A stretch of 64,000 bases of DNA from Puffinus mauretanicus. Its lineage: Eukaryota > Chordata > Aves > Procellariiformes > Procellariidae. The notes below the pieces were generated by a model. The model saw only the letters and a list, made by a program, of their open reading frames with translations. It ran no database searches and was not told where the DNA came from. A program made the position numbers and the translations under genes. The first letter of the stretch is position 1; each line of letters opens with the position of its first letter. The stretch spans positions 930,001 to 994,000 of the forward strand of contig JAJKFH010001106.1 in assembly GCA_023333565.1 (NCBI GenBank). The letters run 5' to 3'. Shown one piece after another: positions 29,718-45,200 of the stretch.

Positions 29718-29940
29718 ACAAGATACAAGGAAAAGCTTTTTCACCCTGAGGGTAGTCAAACACTGGGACAGAGGCCAAGAGAGGTATTGGGGGTCCATCC
29801 TTGGGGGTATTCAGAACTCGACCGGACAAGGAGCTAAGCAGCCTGATCCAGCCTGCTCTAATGGACACGCCGTGAGCAAGGGCCTGGACTAGAGATCTCC
29901 AGAGGCCCTGTCCACCCTGTGTTATTATGTGATCCAATGA
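29718..29940 (+). mobile_element. CR1 3'-end fragment
   Basis: The sense strand starts in AAGCTTTTTCACCCTGAGGG and runs through the conserved 3' region (CACTGGGACAGAGGCC, then GGCCTGGACTAGAGATCTCC). It ends near a decayed TTATGTGATCC terminus. It is a 5'-truncated copy pointing right. Confidence 0.8.
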
Positions 29941-32900
29941 TCTGCCTACCTATGAAAATAACTTCTTTCCCCCACAGTCTCCCTGTCTCCTTTCACTTTT
30001 CTCCCCTCTGAGTCCCACCTCACTATCCCGCTCTTCCATTGGAGGCCATGGGCTGTCCCCTTCCATGTTGGCTTTACAGTGCCTGCTGCAGGAGCCCCCC
30101 TCGGAAATAAAAAGATTTTCAAAGGAAAAACAGTGTTGCTTGCAGCCCTCTGGCTCAGAGGGATTGCTTCCCCTTCCTTGTATAAGTCAGAGCGGTCGCT
30201 CAGGCGGTTGGAAAAGTGGGCTGTGGGAGAGAAGGTAGCCTGGGGCTGGGCATCTCGGTGGCGTTGCCTTTGCAAATTGAGTTGCTGTTTCTCAGTCTCT
30301 CCTGAAAGCAAGGAATGATGGCTTGTAGCGTGTTCGGTCAAGCTGTGGAGGTGTTCAGAAAGTTGGAATTTGGCACGGGTGAAGCTGATGATTGTTCATT
30401 TCTCGCCAGAGAGACTCGGAAAGCTGGAAAACTTGTGAGGATCTAGAGCCAGAGCTTCTGGCCGAAGGGGCCAGGCAGGTGGGGAGAGAGGTCTGTTGGT
30501 TCATGGGCTGCTCTGGGACCGAGAGGAGGAGTGGAAAAGGGATTAGGAAAAAGGATCTTCTGGTACAAGGAACGCAAATCAAAATTACTGGTTATTTAAA
30601 TCACAGCCAAATCTCAGGCATTCCTTAATCTTCACTACAAAACCCCACATTCAGTAAATATGTTTTGCTGTAGCAAATTAAAAAAACCCTTATTCTGACA
30701 AGAGCAAAATCCATTTTAAGGCAACTAAAATAAAAATACGTGTTGTAACTTTTTTGTTAAAAATATACGTATTTGTCCTCACAGCGTAAAATTATCTGAA
30801 CATTAGGTGAGCAAAAATCTCTACCTACATTCTGGGGGAAATATAATATGCACAGCAACTGAAAGGCTATTTGGGTGCATATACAATGGGAAATACTTCA
30901 TTTTGCATCTTTAGCAGTGTTGGACAGGGTTGGGGTTTTTGTGTTGTGGGTTTGGTTTTTTTTTTTTTTTGCATAAATCCAGGATTAGCTGTAGGAGATG
31001 GAACATTTATTGAAAGATGCTATTTAAAAGAGTGACAGAAAACACATTTCATAACTAATCTCACTGAAATTTATGTAAGAAATGTTTCCAATTCACCTGT
31101 GCACTGGATGAAACAAAAAAGTATTATAAACTATCACTTTCTTTTGCTTTCCTTTTCCACCCTTTAATTTTCACTGGCTGCAGTGCTAAACACGGGACTG
31201 AATTTACTTTTGTCATCATGCTTATTTCAGAAGCAGAGGAGCTGGTTGCTTAAGAAGCAATCTGAGGCTTGTTAAAGCAAAATGTTAGTCTGGATTTTAG
31301 CAGAGGTAAATGAGGACGGAACTGAGACCTGTAACTTTGGAGATTCCTAGTGGGCAAGGGTTTGCCTGACGACAGGAATGAAATTCCCATTGCTTTCAAC
31401 ATAGCTGGATCTTAGATCTGTAACCATGGTGCTTTATCAGAGGGGATTTTTTTTGCACTGGTTTTTATGTAGTGAATCACTATGAACTGAATAAGTTACA
31501 GGAAGAATTGCAAGACCTGGAGTTGACATCAATGCTGACATGAAATAGGAAGGTGATTGCAGCTGTCAGGTATCTCCACAAGGAGAAACCTTGACTCAAC
31601 TTTGAGCGACACTTCAAATGCGTCAAGCCCTTGCTGTCTGCCTTCTTCCAGCCCTGTGCTGCTCAGCATATAAAGCATGTTCCCCGTTGTCAGAGTGACC
31701 TTGTCTGCCGTCTGTGCCTTGCCCTCTCCAGCTGAGCTTGTGCAATAGACTTTTTGTAGCACTGAATTTGGAGACATTGGAAAGTTGCCTGCAAATCCAG
31801 CACCACTTTCCTTCTGTGGCACTTGCGACCAAGAAAAAACAGTGGATATTCTTTTTTTATGAATCATTTCCACCATGTTTTAAATCTAGAGTTCTTCTGA
31901 TGATCATGTTTGAATAGAAAAAAATGCTTTACAGTGAAGCACTGAGGGGCTGGTTGCATAAATCTTACTGTAGACAGCCAGGGGTGGGAGGATGGTAGAA
32001 GAGCTGTGGGATGGACCCAGGGGAAATGCCTGCAGGGTGATGATATGCGAATAAAATCATTTTTTTCAAGGCCTCCTCTTTGTAGGTGACTCTGCCAAAA
32101 CAGTGACTATATTATTTTTTTAATGCTAAATTCATTTTGAATAGTCTTTCAGTTTTCTACGAGAAAAGCTGGTATCCTGGACCCTGGGTTCGTCTGCCTC
32201 AAATGACAACCAAGGCTTTTAGCCACAGACAGTCAGAATGTGCAGTTTCCTGCTCAGCTCTTGGCTCTCCTGAGCTACCCTCTTTGGCTTTGCCACCATA
32301 CCTGTCCCTCCTTGTCTTGTGTGACATCTCTCCCGCCTCTCTCTTACCCCTTGTTCTACATCTGCCATCCGTCCCTCTCCCACCTGCCTGTGCCTGCACA
32401 CCGACCCAAGCGGCCGGCTCGTCCTGTTAATGCCTGGTGGTGGGAGAAGACTGGAGGAGAGCGTGGAAGTGGCGTGGCCATACAGATGTCTGAAATCAGG
32501 CACAATTGCTGTCTGGAGCCTAAACCAGTGAGCATTTCTGGGTAATAAATAACTGCAACAGTAAAAAAGATCCTGATGTGAAACTTCTATCGTTTTTGTG
32601 CAGTGACGTTGCACAACCGGTGCCTTGAGATCTCCCAGCCCTGCACATCTGAAAGAAGAAGTTGAGACCTCCAACATCAACAATGGCAGCAAATGGGCTA
32701 TTAGGAGTGTTTAGAGCTTTGCAAAGGAAATGCTAAGTTTGGTATGAACAAAACATGACTGTTTTGTTAGATATTAGAGGTATAGGGGCCAGCACCATAT
32801 GTTTGCACAGGAAGGCAGCTTGGTGAGAGCAGAGGATGCCAATTTACAGCCAGAGCTCCCTGTTCTTAGCCCAGCTCGGGCAAGTTTAAACCCCGTTAAA

Positions 32901-35900
32901 GGAAAATTACAGTTTAGTGATGGTCATTAAATGGTCTAATATAGAATTATCAAGACTGAATATTGCATTGCCCCGATCAAGATTTCTCTGGAATCAAGCT
33001 TCTGATGAAATTTATAATTTAAGGCCACGTCTCAAAATGGATAGCTTAGTCTCACCAACGGAGGAACCTGAGATCCTGCCCTGGTCCTGGCCTGGCATAA
33101 GGCCCTTCGTGCTACCTGTGCTCTCACAGTGCTCCTGGGCTGCTCGCAAACCTTTAATATTCTTTCTTCTAAAATCACCTGGCCAGCTGGTGTTTGTCTT
33201 CTATGATTGCTCAGTTTTGTTCTTTTATTTAAAGTTTTTACTCTGTCACTCTACCACGGCACTCCCCAGAAATCCTTGCCTCTCAACAAGGACCAGATGC
33301 TCTGTTTTGTCTTTGTGGAAGGACAGAAAAAAGCATGATATCGGAGGATGCGTGAATATTCCTTATATGCTGCTCGGTTCAAATTAGAACAGCCTCAGAG
33401 CGTTTCTAAGTGAGGGCAGCCGACAAGTCCTCCAGGGAATGAAATGCTGGTTGAAGTGAGCAGCAGGAACAACTTCTGGTGATACGTCCTTGTGTCCTAC
33501 CGGTACAGGACCACCTCTGTGTGGAGAGTTCAAAAAGAGCTCAAAATGATCTGCCGGCATTTTTATTCTGCTAGTGGAACGCAGGTGGTGAGTTGACCAC
33601 GCAATGGCGAGGGCTTGGTCTGTTCTAGGTGATGTGCCCTCTTCTTTCATACACCAGGCCCCTGGATAAGCAAAGGGCCAGCGTGACCTTTGTGGCTGCT
33701 CTTTAGCAAAGCCTTTCTCATGTCGTTCTCTTGCCATTAACAATTCTCTGCTGGCCATGAGGCCGTTGCATGGGTAATGCCAAAAAGAAGAGTGGGAGTG
33801 TATGAAGCTAGAAACAACGTTAGGGAGAATCCTCTGGTCAGGTACAGGCCAGTTATGGCTTGATGGGGCTTGTTCCAGGAAGAAGACTTTCATCTGAAGG
33901 TTGTGAGGCTTTGTGCCATCCTGAGCAGCAGTAACTAATGTTTTTTCCTCCCTAATAAGCATGAATAATGAAGGTTCTGAAGCTTAAGTCGGATTCATAA
34001 GTAAACTGTGAACTGAGAGCAGAACTTCACTCATGTCACTTTATTAATATTGATCTGATTTCATTACAGTAGGTGAGTGATGCGAAGCTGAAACTGAAGT
34101 AATATTGAAGAATGGCCCCTGTTCTTTAACCTGATTCAGGACTTCTCGTTTGCAGTTTGCTTTCACAGCGCTGTCAGCACACCTATGGAGGTAAGCTATG
34201 TGTCCTTTAAATTGAAGTACTGGGGCAGGGCTGGGTGTAGGACCTATAAAGCCTTTCTTCTGTTCCTTGGAACACCTAATGTCAGGAATTGTTATTTGTT
34301 CTTCGAAGCAAAGACCTTTGGACAGTCTCCATAATGAAATAAGCACATTTGAGCACTAGCCAGTAGCTTGGCAGGTAGGGAATTTTCTTGGGAAATACGA
34401 CCCAGATCAATTTTGTGCTAATAGACATTTTCAGGCCTGTGAAAATGAAGGATGTGGCTCTGCCTGTGGAAAGGTCCATAACTGACGTGACATTTTCTAG
34501 GAGCAGGAGTTACCAAGTGAGCTGACAAACCAAGCTGGAGAGCGGTGCTAGCACCATCATGCGTGTGGGGAGACCCCTTGCAGTGACAGGGACTGGAGAG
34601 CTGTTCCAGCAGGTCTGATGAGGGACCAGGACCCGCAATTATTAGGGTTATGGACACCAAGCTTCCATGAGTATGTGGCTGAGATGTGCATCTCAGCAAG
34701 ACAGAGGCAGCAAAATACTATGAGGTTTCCAAATTTTAATAGCGCAGAGTCAGCAAGTCGCTTTCCCAAGTTTCCCTCCCGCTGAATGAAGAATCACTGG
34801 CTTTCTTTGCAAGGAAATAAATGGATGAAACTGCACACACCTTTCCTGGAGGGTAAGGGAAAAGTATAGTATTCAGAGCAGGGCAGGAGCCATGCTCCAA
34901 TATTGCTCCATACGTTGAACCACTGATTCCCATAGCTTAAAGTAAGAATTTTTGCAAACGCTGAATAAAAGCATAGCAATTTTCTGAGTAAGTGCAAGAA
35001 ATGGCATTAATTATGCTAATGTTATTGTCTACCAAAGCTGCTTTCAATCATTTTTATATTCAATAGCATGCATCATTCTGAATTGGTGATAAATATAGAC
35101 GGAAAAAGGTAGTGATAATGAAAGTTATACAGGTGTAAATTAGAGCATATTTTTAAACTACTATGAAGTCACAGCTTCTTGAGATAACATAAAATTATAG
35201 GATACGTGCACATCCTAAATTGAATCCTGGAGAATTTTGTACTGTTCATATGCTAGTTGATTATCGTTTGGGCCATGCTGTCTGGGAAGGTTACAAACCT
35301 CTGTTTCCATAGCTTCCTACTCCAAACCTTATTCTCAAGCCCAAGGAGCCAGCGTGGGGACGGTACAAGCCATTGTGTATCGGACATATTCGAGCCATGG
35401 TCACTTACTATTTGGGGAGCAGCTATGGAGGCACTGTAACCTCAGGTCCCCAGCCTCAGCCCTCTCCTCCTCAGTCCTGGAAAAGAGAATATAGAAGTAG
35501 CACCTTTAACAGAAACAAAGGCTGCTCCCAAATGTACAGAAACGGAAGGGTCAAAATCAGTAAGAGTACAACATACCTGGGCTCCTCCATCTATAGCCAG
35601 CCAGGCCCATTATGGAGATCGTAATGGTCTCAGGAAGGACTCGGTTCTCCCCAGTCTCGGGGGAAAGCTCATGTAAAGAGGCCATGGGGAATAGAAATGA
35701 GGGGCTCAGGGCTGCTCCCACTCTTTCACTCTTCAGGATGAATCTAAGCGTCGGGGACTAACAGCACTGTACAGTACGTGTGTGTTGGAAGTGGGTATGT
35801 TCCTAGTGCTACACCATTTAAGTGCCAGTCCGTGTAATTTTCCAGAAGGAACAGCTCTGCGGATAAACCTTCCTGTGTTGCAGAATAAAGTACAGAATAA

Positions 35901-38760
35901 ATCCAAGGCAGAACGTTACGCTCATCATTGTGGGCTAATGAAAGCTGAATACTCAGATTTGAAATCCTTATCGATGTCCGTATGAAAAGATATTGACTCT
36001 ATAAATGGGAGGTACTGTAGGTCAACAGCTTAAAACCTGTTCAGATATCTAGATGACCAAGGAGGAAATCAGAGCAAAAGGTTGGCATGTCTTTGGAAAG
36101 CATTGATATGATCTGCACAACATCTTATATGAGTACAATGGAGTTAGAGGAAGAAAACTGTGACTAAGATACATTGGAGAAATGTGCAAAAAAGGAAAAA
36201 ATAGCATATGTGAATGATGATTTGAAAGTTCTGATTCTCATAGTGTCGGGAATAGCCCTGATTTATTATCTCTGCAATAGCTTTGGTCCTGCCGCCTGCT
36301 CCGAGCACTTCAGAACTACATTTTCTGTCCCTGCAGAGACATTTTGTCTGCACTGGGATCAATGGCAGTTTGAGCTCAGTTCACTCTAGAATTTCACCTG
36401 CCGCATCCGCCCGATGTTGGGCTGGTTTTGCAGATCAGAGTAAGGGCTCAGTCAGCAAGATAAACGTTGTGAAATCAGCTGCAGTACCAGGATGGGTGTT
36501 GATGGACAGCTGCAAGTTGGCAAATGCTGCGCTATGGAGGAGTGAACTGCGGAAGGCTGAATCTTCCAGATTTACGTGCTAAATTTGTGTGTTGGTTTAA
36601 CAGGGAGCAAAAGGCTGGATCTCAGACTGAAGACAGGGCTATGCTGATCTCTAGGGTCCCTTCTCCCACCGGTGCCAAGGTGGGCTGACCTCCTTACCCC
36701 TGCCTGCAGTGGCTTCAGTTCCAAGAGGACTCAACACCCCTGGCCTCACATGGCCTGACCAGGCACGGGTTCATTTCCTAAAGCTGCTAATCTTGCTCCG
36801 GGTGTCAACAGTAAAAGAGGGCAGTGGCTAATTCAAGCTTTCTCATATCACTTTAATAACTTTTTGTTTCTTGCTCAAGCTGGTGACGACCTCCCCATGG
36901 AGAGCTCACCTGGATTTGATTTCCACCCTTTCGGGCCCCTGTCCCTGACCCCAGGCTTCAATCCTCATGTACTTTCACCTCAAGCCTCTACGTTCCCTTG
37001 CCCCAGATCTTCCTCCCCATAGCTACGCTCCTCCTCGTTCCAGCAGCTGTGATGGGGCCTCCATCTGCCCCACTAACACCTTCTGCCTTTCCCCCAGCAT
37101 TCCGAAGAAGCAGAGAGGAAATCTGAACTGAAATCAGTTCTTCATCTGAAAGCAAAGTCCACCAGAGTTCTGGGAGCAGGGAAAGATGTGGGGGAGTGGC
37201 TGAAAGGGTTATTTTTTTAATATAGAAAAAAAGGAAAGCAAGAAACTGGGGACAAACATGGGAAAGACGTTCAATGTGAATAACCTAGCTGAGCTGTCCC
37301 TTGCCTGAATGGATGTGATGATAGTGTCGCTGTAGCCAGTTGGTCTAAATGAGTGCAATTCTTGTGAATGTGTTCTAATTATCACACAGCCATATGGGCA
37401 AAGCTGCTAAAACTGCTACGTCTACTGATTTCCATCTTGCCTTCTTCTCACTGCCTTTTTAGCATCCCCAAAACTAGACAGTTGCACATTTATTAGATGT
37501 TACACTAAGAAGGCTGAAGATTTAACAGTCTGGGTGCCCTGAAGTGAGTGCTGCACTGGAAGGGTTACCCCAGGCCCTGCTTGCGGGCGTTATTTTCTCA
37601 CGGCCTTACAGGTACTTGTGCAGGGTAGGGAGGAACGTGTGGGATGTCGTGGATGACCCCGCTGCGGAGCAGCTCCATCTCTGTGGCAGCAGGCAGTGGC
37701 AGAGGGACAGCGGTCCTGGAACCACTATCTGTGTGCTTACAGAAGGCAGATAGCTGGGCAGTGGAAGAGGAGAAGGTCCTGGCACGTTGACATTCCTTCA
37801 GCTGACTGTCACATATAGTTTATCAGACTATATCGGCGAGAACAAAGAGTCCCTGTCCCTTTGACTTATCCTCAGAGCAAAGGAAGCAGAAAGGCACATG
37901 GAGGGATACCTCCTCTGCTAGCTGGGGTGAACTGTAGACAACAGACCATGCTCAAGATCACATGGGGCAAGAGTATTCACATGAAACAGAGCAGAAAGAG
38001 AAATTGAGAAGGAAGGGAGAGAGATACCTATTATGAATTGACACCTAATAAACTAAAAAATTGAAAAAGATGAGCAAAAGTTATAGACAAATATACAGTT
38101 AAAAGGAAAACCAGAGAAAAAGGGAGGACAAACAGTAATAGGACAGACTGAAAGCTGACATGTTGCAGATAATTCTACTGATAATTTTATAGAACACTTA
38201 ATACCTGAATAATACCTCCAAGCCTGTATCATTTACTTGTTCTGCTTAGCGTTACTCAGAGGGCTATCGTATCTTTTTTATCTGAAGAGCTATTATATCT
38301 CTTGATTTTATAGTGTGAACTACGGAGTCTGTTTTGTCTGGAATTTTCAAAGTATCCCAGGCCTGGGAAGGAAATAATTGTTGAATATAACACTGTGACT
38401 CTTTGATTTTTCAGCAGCTGTTGCAATGTGTTCCCAGTGATAGAAACAGAAAGATGCTGCGCTGCTGAGAGGCAAAGTCTGCGTCTTTGCGGTTGCAGGG
38501 AGCCAGAGGCTGAGGCTGTCTCTGGTACGCGGGTGGCTGCACCTTGGCTGTGCTGACGTGTGGACTTAGGGTTGGACGACCATACGCGCTCTTTAAGGTA
38601 GAGTGAAAACAGGCTGTGGAGCAGCATTTGGGGTCTACACATATATTCCTGTGATTTTAAAGGTCTTTCCAACGTTCTTCACAGCTGAGGCAGTTCTCAG
38701 AGTGCGGAGACTGAAGTTGGCAAGCAGCAGTAATGCAGGCTGTGCGAGGCTGACGTGCTA

Positions 38761-38797
38761 GGGGAGGGGACGGGGGGAGTGACGGGGAGGGAGGGGG
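38761..38797 (+). repeat. G-quadruplex-forming G tract
   Basis: Six runs of three to six G occur within 37 nt (4, 4, 6, 4, 3 and 5) separated by loops of 1-6 nt. This satisfies the usual quadruplex pattern. It is on the strand opposite to GSG1L. Confidence 0.8.
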
Positions 38798-41700
38798 TCA
38801 GGACGACAAGGCAGGCACTGATGTGGTGCATCCCCTGCATCCCCTGCAGCGGGTGGTGACATGGTGCACACTTTGAATTGGGAGCTCTCAAGGGAACATC
38901 TCAACTCTTTCATCTAATAGGTCTCTAGTAATTCTTCTGTTGTTATATACAGTTACATGTGATTAAAATTAAACGAAATACAGGATATTACATTTGACAA
39001 AGTACTTGTGAGATTAGTGGTATTTTACTGTCACTATTTTTCATAAAGGAAATTTTTTTCTCTGGGAGCAGGGGCCTGTCGAAGTCTATTCCAACAAAAA
39101 ACTTTTATCAGACAAAATGGGGCTAATGCTTTTCTTCCCTGTCTCCCCGAAGATAAACTGCAGCTGTGGAGAATAATGATAAAGCCTTAAATTTCACTAG
39201 AAATATATTGCTCTTAGAAAACTGCCTATTGCACTAAGTCTATTCAACACAGAGGTAGAGGCGTGTGTGCAGTGGGTGCTGGATGAGTACCGAGCTGGAG
39301 GAACATGCAAAGAAGAGGGCAGGGATATGCACAAAGTAATTGGAAGGAGGAAAGGCTGGAGGGTTTTATTTCTGAGATATGAAAAGGAACATGGAGGTGT
39401 AGGAGTAGGAGGGAATATGAAGTATCCCTGGGTATGTGCACAGGAAGGAAAGAGAATCTAAGTTATTTTCTGTTTGTGCAAGGGAAGATCGGAGGTGGGG
39501 GGAGTTGTGTGCTTGCTGGGACCTCTGGCACCCACAGCATCTAGCAATTGGTGATCCCTGGACCCCCTGCAGTCTCAGAGTATCCTCAGGTGACAGTAGC
39601 GAAGCTGACCATGCATATGACAACTTAAAAAAAAAAATGGATGTAATGCTGCAGAGCTTTAAATCTCTGGAATGATCCCATGGTAACACTGTCTCTGGGC
39701 TTCTTATTGTGTATTCAGATGAAACAATTAAAATAATGTGATATAAAAAAAGAAAGTCATAATCATGAAGTTTGGGAACACCACATGCTTGAGCTGTGTT
39801 TGCCAAATGTGGGTGAGGGGGTTTGGAGGATGTGACCGACCAGTGAATTGTTCACACAAATTCAAAACGAGCAAGGAAGCTGGAAGGACAGAACAAAATA
39901 TACAGTCCAGTCATAAAGCAAGTAGTAGAGACAAAGTATTGTCGCTGTATACTGGTCAGAGTGGCTCTGGCCAGTCTACAGAGCAGTCACAAGAACAGGC
40001 TGTTCTGTATGTGTGTTGCCTAGTACGGAGCTTATTTTGAATGATATGTATAAAAGAAGAGTTAAAAACCGCATTGGTTTGTACTGGCCAAGGTGGGACT
40101 TGTCACTCATCTTGGGCACATGTGCGTTCAACACCCTGCTAGTTGCGTAGGTAAGATCAAACCTTCTCCCAAGAGACCTGAAAAAGCCTCGACGCTGCAT
40201 TCGGGTTGTCATTCGTTGGGGCCCTTTACCTGTTTATCGAGTGTGTTGGGGTGAAGGTCTCTCAGACTACAACTAGTCCAACATGAATTTGATTGTAAAG
40301 TCTTAGGTGGTATTGTCTTACATGTACGTAAAAATGGGGGTGCGGGGGGGCTGTGTAATATGGCGAGTGCGAGAGGAATCAAAATCAAAACGCACAATAC
40401 GGAGATAAAAAGGGTTACTGTCCTCCATGCCACTAATGTTTTTTGCTATTTACTGTTCCAGAAAGGCCATCGTGGTACTTTATCATGTTTCCTTAGCATT
40501 TCCCAATGTAGCTCAACACATTCTGTTGCTTACAATTCTGCCGGTCTCTCATCTGCAATCCTCACGTCAACCATTCAGCTGACTGGTCTCCCTCACTGAG
40601 TGTTGATTCCCCTGGGGCACGTGCTGACCACTTCCCCTTCGCTGTGGTTGGGGTGTTTTTCCAGGTGTTTTTTTTTTTCATTAAAAAATTCACTGTCGTC
40701 TCTAAATGCAAAATTAGGAAAATCATGGTTTTTTGAATAACTTCTCTCATCCTTCCAGACTAAAATGTAGAGTGAAAACTTGGAAGTTGGCAGAGGAATA
40801 ACTAACAGCAGAGAGTATCAGTTAAGGTTGGGTAACCAACGCAAAGTAATAAGCATGGAAGGTCTCTAGTTCTTCCTGCTTAGGAGAACTCCTCACTTCA
40901 TTACTGAAGTGGCTGATCATTTTAAATCTTCTGTCTCCTCAGAGCTTCCCAACCACTCTCTTCCACCACTGAGAAACTGCCACATCGGTCAGAAGAACAA
41001 GAATGAATCCTCCTTATGTTTTCTGTCCCCAAAATATCTTTATGTTACTTCCAACAATAGGCTTTCGGTGAGGATTCTCTGTACTTATCAGCTCCTCACC
41101 CCGTGAAGTGGAATCCCCCTATGGAGTCCATCACACCTTCCTGCTGTGTGACGTCAATATTTGTGTGTTCTTCACATTCTGCAATTTTAAGCAAAGCCTT
41201 GACCTTCTCACGAAAGAATGAGGGCAGCAAGTATCCCAGTGCAGCCACATGGGCCAGCTAAGGGTGCCTGGGGTCAGCAGTGCGGCGGGTGGGCAGCGTG
41301 TGGTGACGGGCAGAGTGAAGCAGTGTCTCTGGGCCTTCATGGCCCAGACAGGACTTAGAGTCACCTGAGACCCCGGTAGCAGTGCGGGTGGCACCGCGCG
41401 GACGTTTCTGCAGTGCAATAGGATGTATGCGCTATACTTGTGTGGAGGAGCTCAGGGGGATGGGTTGTGTGGAGGAGCCTAGGATGGGTTGTAGGCATGT
41501 GACTATGGAAGATGGCAACTCCAAAGTGGCCCAGTGGTGCCTGGAAGATGTCCCAGCAGCCGTTAGGATTATTGGGAGGTGCCTATTACATGTGCCGAGA
41601 AAGGATGGCTGTAGCATTTGCTATATACCCACAATTTTACCTTTCCAGAGGGACAATCGGCTTGCCTTGGCAGCATAGCTTCTTATGAATTCCTATGAAT

Positions 41701-41825
41701 CAAATGCATACTGTGAGGACTTGTCAGTCTGGTGTTTTAACGAGTATATAAGAAAAGGCAGGCACTGGGACATCACAAAATTTAAGAAAAAACAAATCAA
41801 GGAGGATCTTTTGTGTTTGTCTTTA

Positions 41826-42251
<426 letters not shown>

Positions 42252-45200
42252 TTACCTCGAAGGACCTGTGGCACGTGCTCAGGCATGCAGGCAGGGCGCT
42301 GGGCTGGGGGCTGGACACAACTTTCACCCCATGGGGAACCCTGCGGCAGAGCGCTAACGTGAACGCTCGGTGCACTCTGACAGAAGAGCCGAACGCCTCT
42401 TGATTTCCCTTTGAAAGGTTTCAGAGCCTTGGAGACAAGTGCTAAAACCTGCAGAGCGGTAATGAACTCCTGGAAGGAGTCATGCCCCAGAGAGCACGTC
42501 TTTTGGACCAGTGGAAGTTCTCCAGCATCCATGGGAGACTGACTCTGCGCAACGCCACTGCAGGGGTGGTTTCTATTCTGTTCTTTATGCCTTCGTCAGA
42601 CTACTGTATTTCCTTCTTTCCTGGTTCCTGGACATTTCTAGCATTCCTGGCTTATACCTGGTCTCTGAAAGCCTGACCAGAATAGAAGACAGCACTTCCA
42701 TTTTGTGGAGCGATCCAATCTGAGGGCAGTGCCCCAGGCGTGCAGGCAGTGCTGGCCAGTCTCGGCCAGCCAGCGGCAGGACACCTGCAAGTACCGACCA
42801 GGAGCTCGGGGAGACAGAGGGAGAAGGAAAGTGGAAGACAAAACGCGACTGCCCCAATGCCAGGCTGGAACAGCAGCAGGCGTTGTCCTGCGTCTCCTGG
42901 CAAGGAGAGCTGAGCTGGAGGCTGCTCTGCTCCCCGCTCGTGGACTGGGCTTCCCCCGGCTGCCTTCTGCCCTCCCTGCACGTCGCTCCTCCAGCCTTTA
43001 CCTTACTGATCTCAGGTTCAGATGTGGCTGGGGGAACTCATGGCCCCAAGGAGTTTAGATGCTTTTTGAGCATGAAATGGGGCTACAGAAAAGGCACTGA
43101 ATTCCTCCTTTTGTCTGCAGAGCTTATCTGTGTTCAGGCTCCCCTCGGCTTCGCATGCAGCCCATCAGCCCCAGCTGCACATAGTTCACAGTGGCTTCCT
43201 AACTAACTTGGATTGACTTAATCATCTGTGTCAGCTACACACTTTGCCTGCTCCTTGCTTTCACCTTTTCTATAACCAAATTGAACATTGATATAAATTA
43301 TGCAGAACCGAAAGAATACAGCCACAGTACCATTACCTTATAAATACACATTATCAACAGAGCCCTCAGCATGAGCTGTTTTCCCATTCCGCAAAGTTTC
43401 TGCAGACAAGGAAACAGTTTCTCATTTCAAATAAGACAAAACTTGAAAAAGAACACATATTCATGAACTGAAAAATCTGGGGAAAAAATGGTTCAAGTAA
43501 ACAGAAATGGCTCATTTCAATGATTTCAGAAGTCCTTTAGGGACTCCCATGGCGATGCAGTGTGTGGAGGGATCCCTTTCCTACTCAGTTTTGAACCCTT
43601 TTTGTAGATGCAACCAAATGAGAAGGAAGCGTAGCGAGCCCTGGGGTGATGAAGTTCCTCAGGCTTCCCACGGTTGGGTGGAGAAGTGGAAAGGAAACTC
43701 GTGCGACGTGTGAGTGTCCAGGCACAGGGAAGCCTGGCAAGGGTCTTCCTCCTGCACGGAGTGTGTGGAAAAGCTCCAACAGCTCCAAACATTTCCAGCT
43801 GGGCTCCTAAACAATATCAGGGAAGAAGCCAGCTGAAACCACAGGCTTCACTGTGCCTGGTTGGTGCCTGGGGGATGACATACAGAGGAAAATTTCTCTT
43901 GAAAGTTTCTGATCATTTCTAACCATTAACTCAGAAATGCTGAAAGGTTCAGAGAAGGAAATACAGAATGAAGACTTTCAACGTGACCTCAGGTCTGGCA
44001 TTTGGTAAATCATAACAATGAGACAATTACGATTGATATGTTTTAGTTTTTATGGACGTTGGTTAAATGTTATTTATTTTTAAGTGTAAAGAGTGGTTCT
44101 CCTACCTGTAAGAGTAACATCCTACCTTAGGTGAGGACCTCTTTAACAGCAAGGCCCCTCCATGTCAGCTGTGCCCCAGAGGTGGTGGGACTGTACCTAG
44201 AGTGCTCTGGCAGCTGAGCTCAGGGCTGTGCTCTCAATCCAAGCAGCTCGGGTGTTTCTATTTGTTTTCTTTCTAGAGGGGCCGAGCTTGAACAGCCACT
44301 GATCCCCAGAGCCACTGAAACCCCCTGCCCGGAGAATCCCCGGGTCCAATCCTGGCTTGTGCCAGAGCACAGAGCAACCTCCAGGCTTTGCCGATGGGGA
44401 ATGGGGTAAGATAACGGGGACCAAGCGGTGCGTTTTCATCCCCGGGACATCTGAGCAGATCACAAGCAGCCCTTCCTCGTTTTGAGGAGAGGTATTTTTA
44501 TCATTCCCTTTTGATAGAGGGGAAATGGAGTCAAGAAAAAATAGTTTTCCCGTTGGCACTCGGGAAACGAACGGCAGTCTAGATCTCCACTCATGGCCTT
44601 CGGCTCTGGGCCGTGGGGAGGCCGTTCCCCACGTTTCCGTGGTGGTACCGTTCTCGGTGCTCTGGCAGGTTGTCTAGCAGGACGCTGCAGTGGTGCTTTT
44701 TACAGAAGGCTGTAAATAATGCTGATGTTTGCACTACTGGTTCGGGGTATTTAAAGCTCATGCTTCAGGCCATCACCTGGACCCAGATGGAGCAGAAAGA
44801 AATTCCTCCATGTGCAGAGTTTCCCAACTCCACCAGGCTGGGTGGGCATTTGTTTTTAACCCTTCTTAAAGAAGGTGTTCCAGTCTGGGCAATGCCAGGG
44901 GAGGCTGTAGCTCTCTAGTCCGAAGAGCAGTGGTGGTTCAGTGTTAGCTGGGAGGAAGAAGCCTTGGTTTTGCTGCGTTTGACTTTCAGACCTTCCTTTG
45001 CCAGGTCTGCTACCGGTCACTGGCACGGCACGCGGAACCCCGCGGCCTTCCCCAGGCTGCTGAGCACCACTGCAGGCTGCAAACGCTGCTGCTGTTCACG
45101 TCTGTCCCGGGGAGCTGTGACTGGGCTGATGTGTGCACTTGCCCAGCGTCCTGCATCGGCAAGTATGTTGCCTTGGGAGGTATTAGGGGAGGGAGAGAGA

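Noticed and set aside
31529..31876. 115-codon minus-strand frame with a plausible acceptor near 31820
   Set aside because: Composition looks protein-like, but no convincing donor follows and no family was recognised.
33384..33962. 192-codon minus-strand frame
   Set aside because: It was considered as a 5' exon of the BEN-like gene. No motif, no matching donor phase and no Ser-Pro bias like the next exon.
36590..36700. TGTGTTGGTTTAACAGG as a possible avian LTR start
   Set aside because: The following sequence does not match LTR features and no second LTR or primer-binding site is seen.
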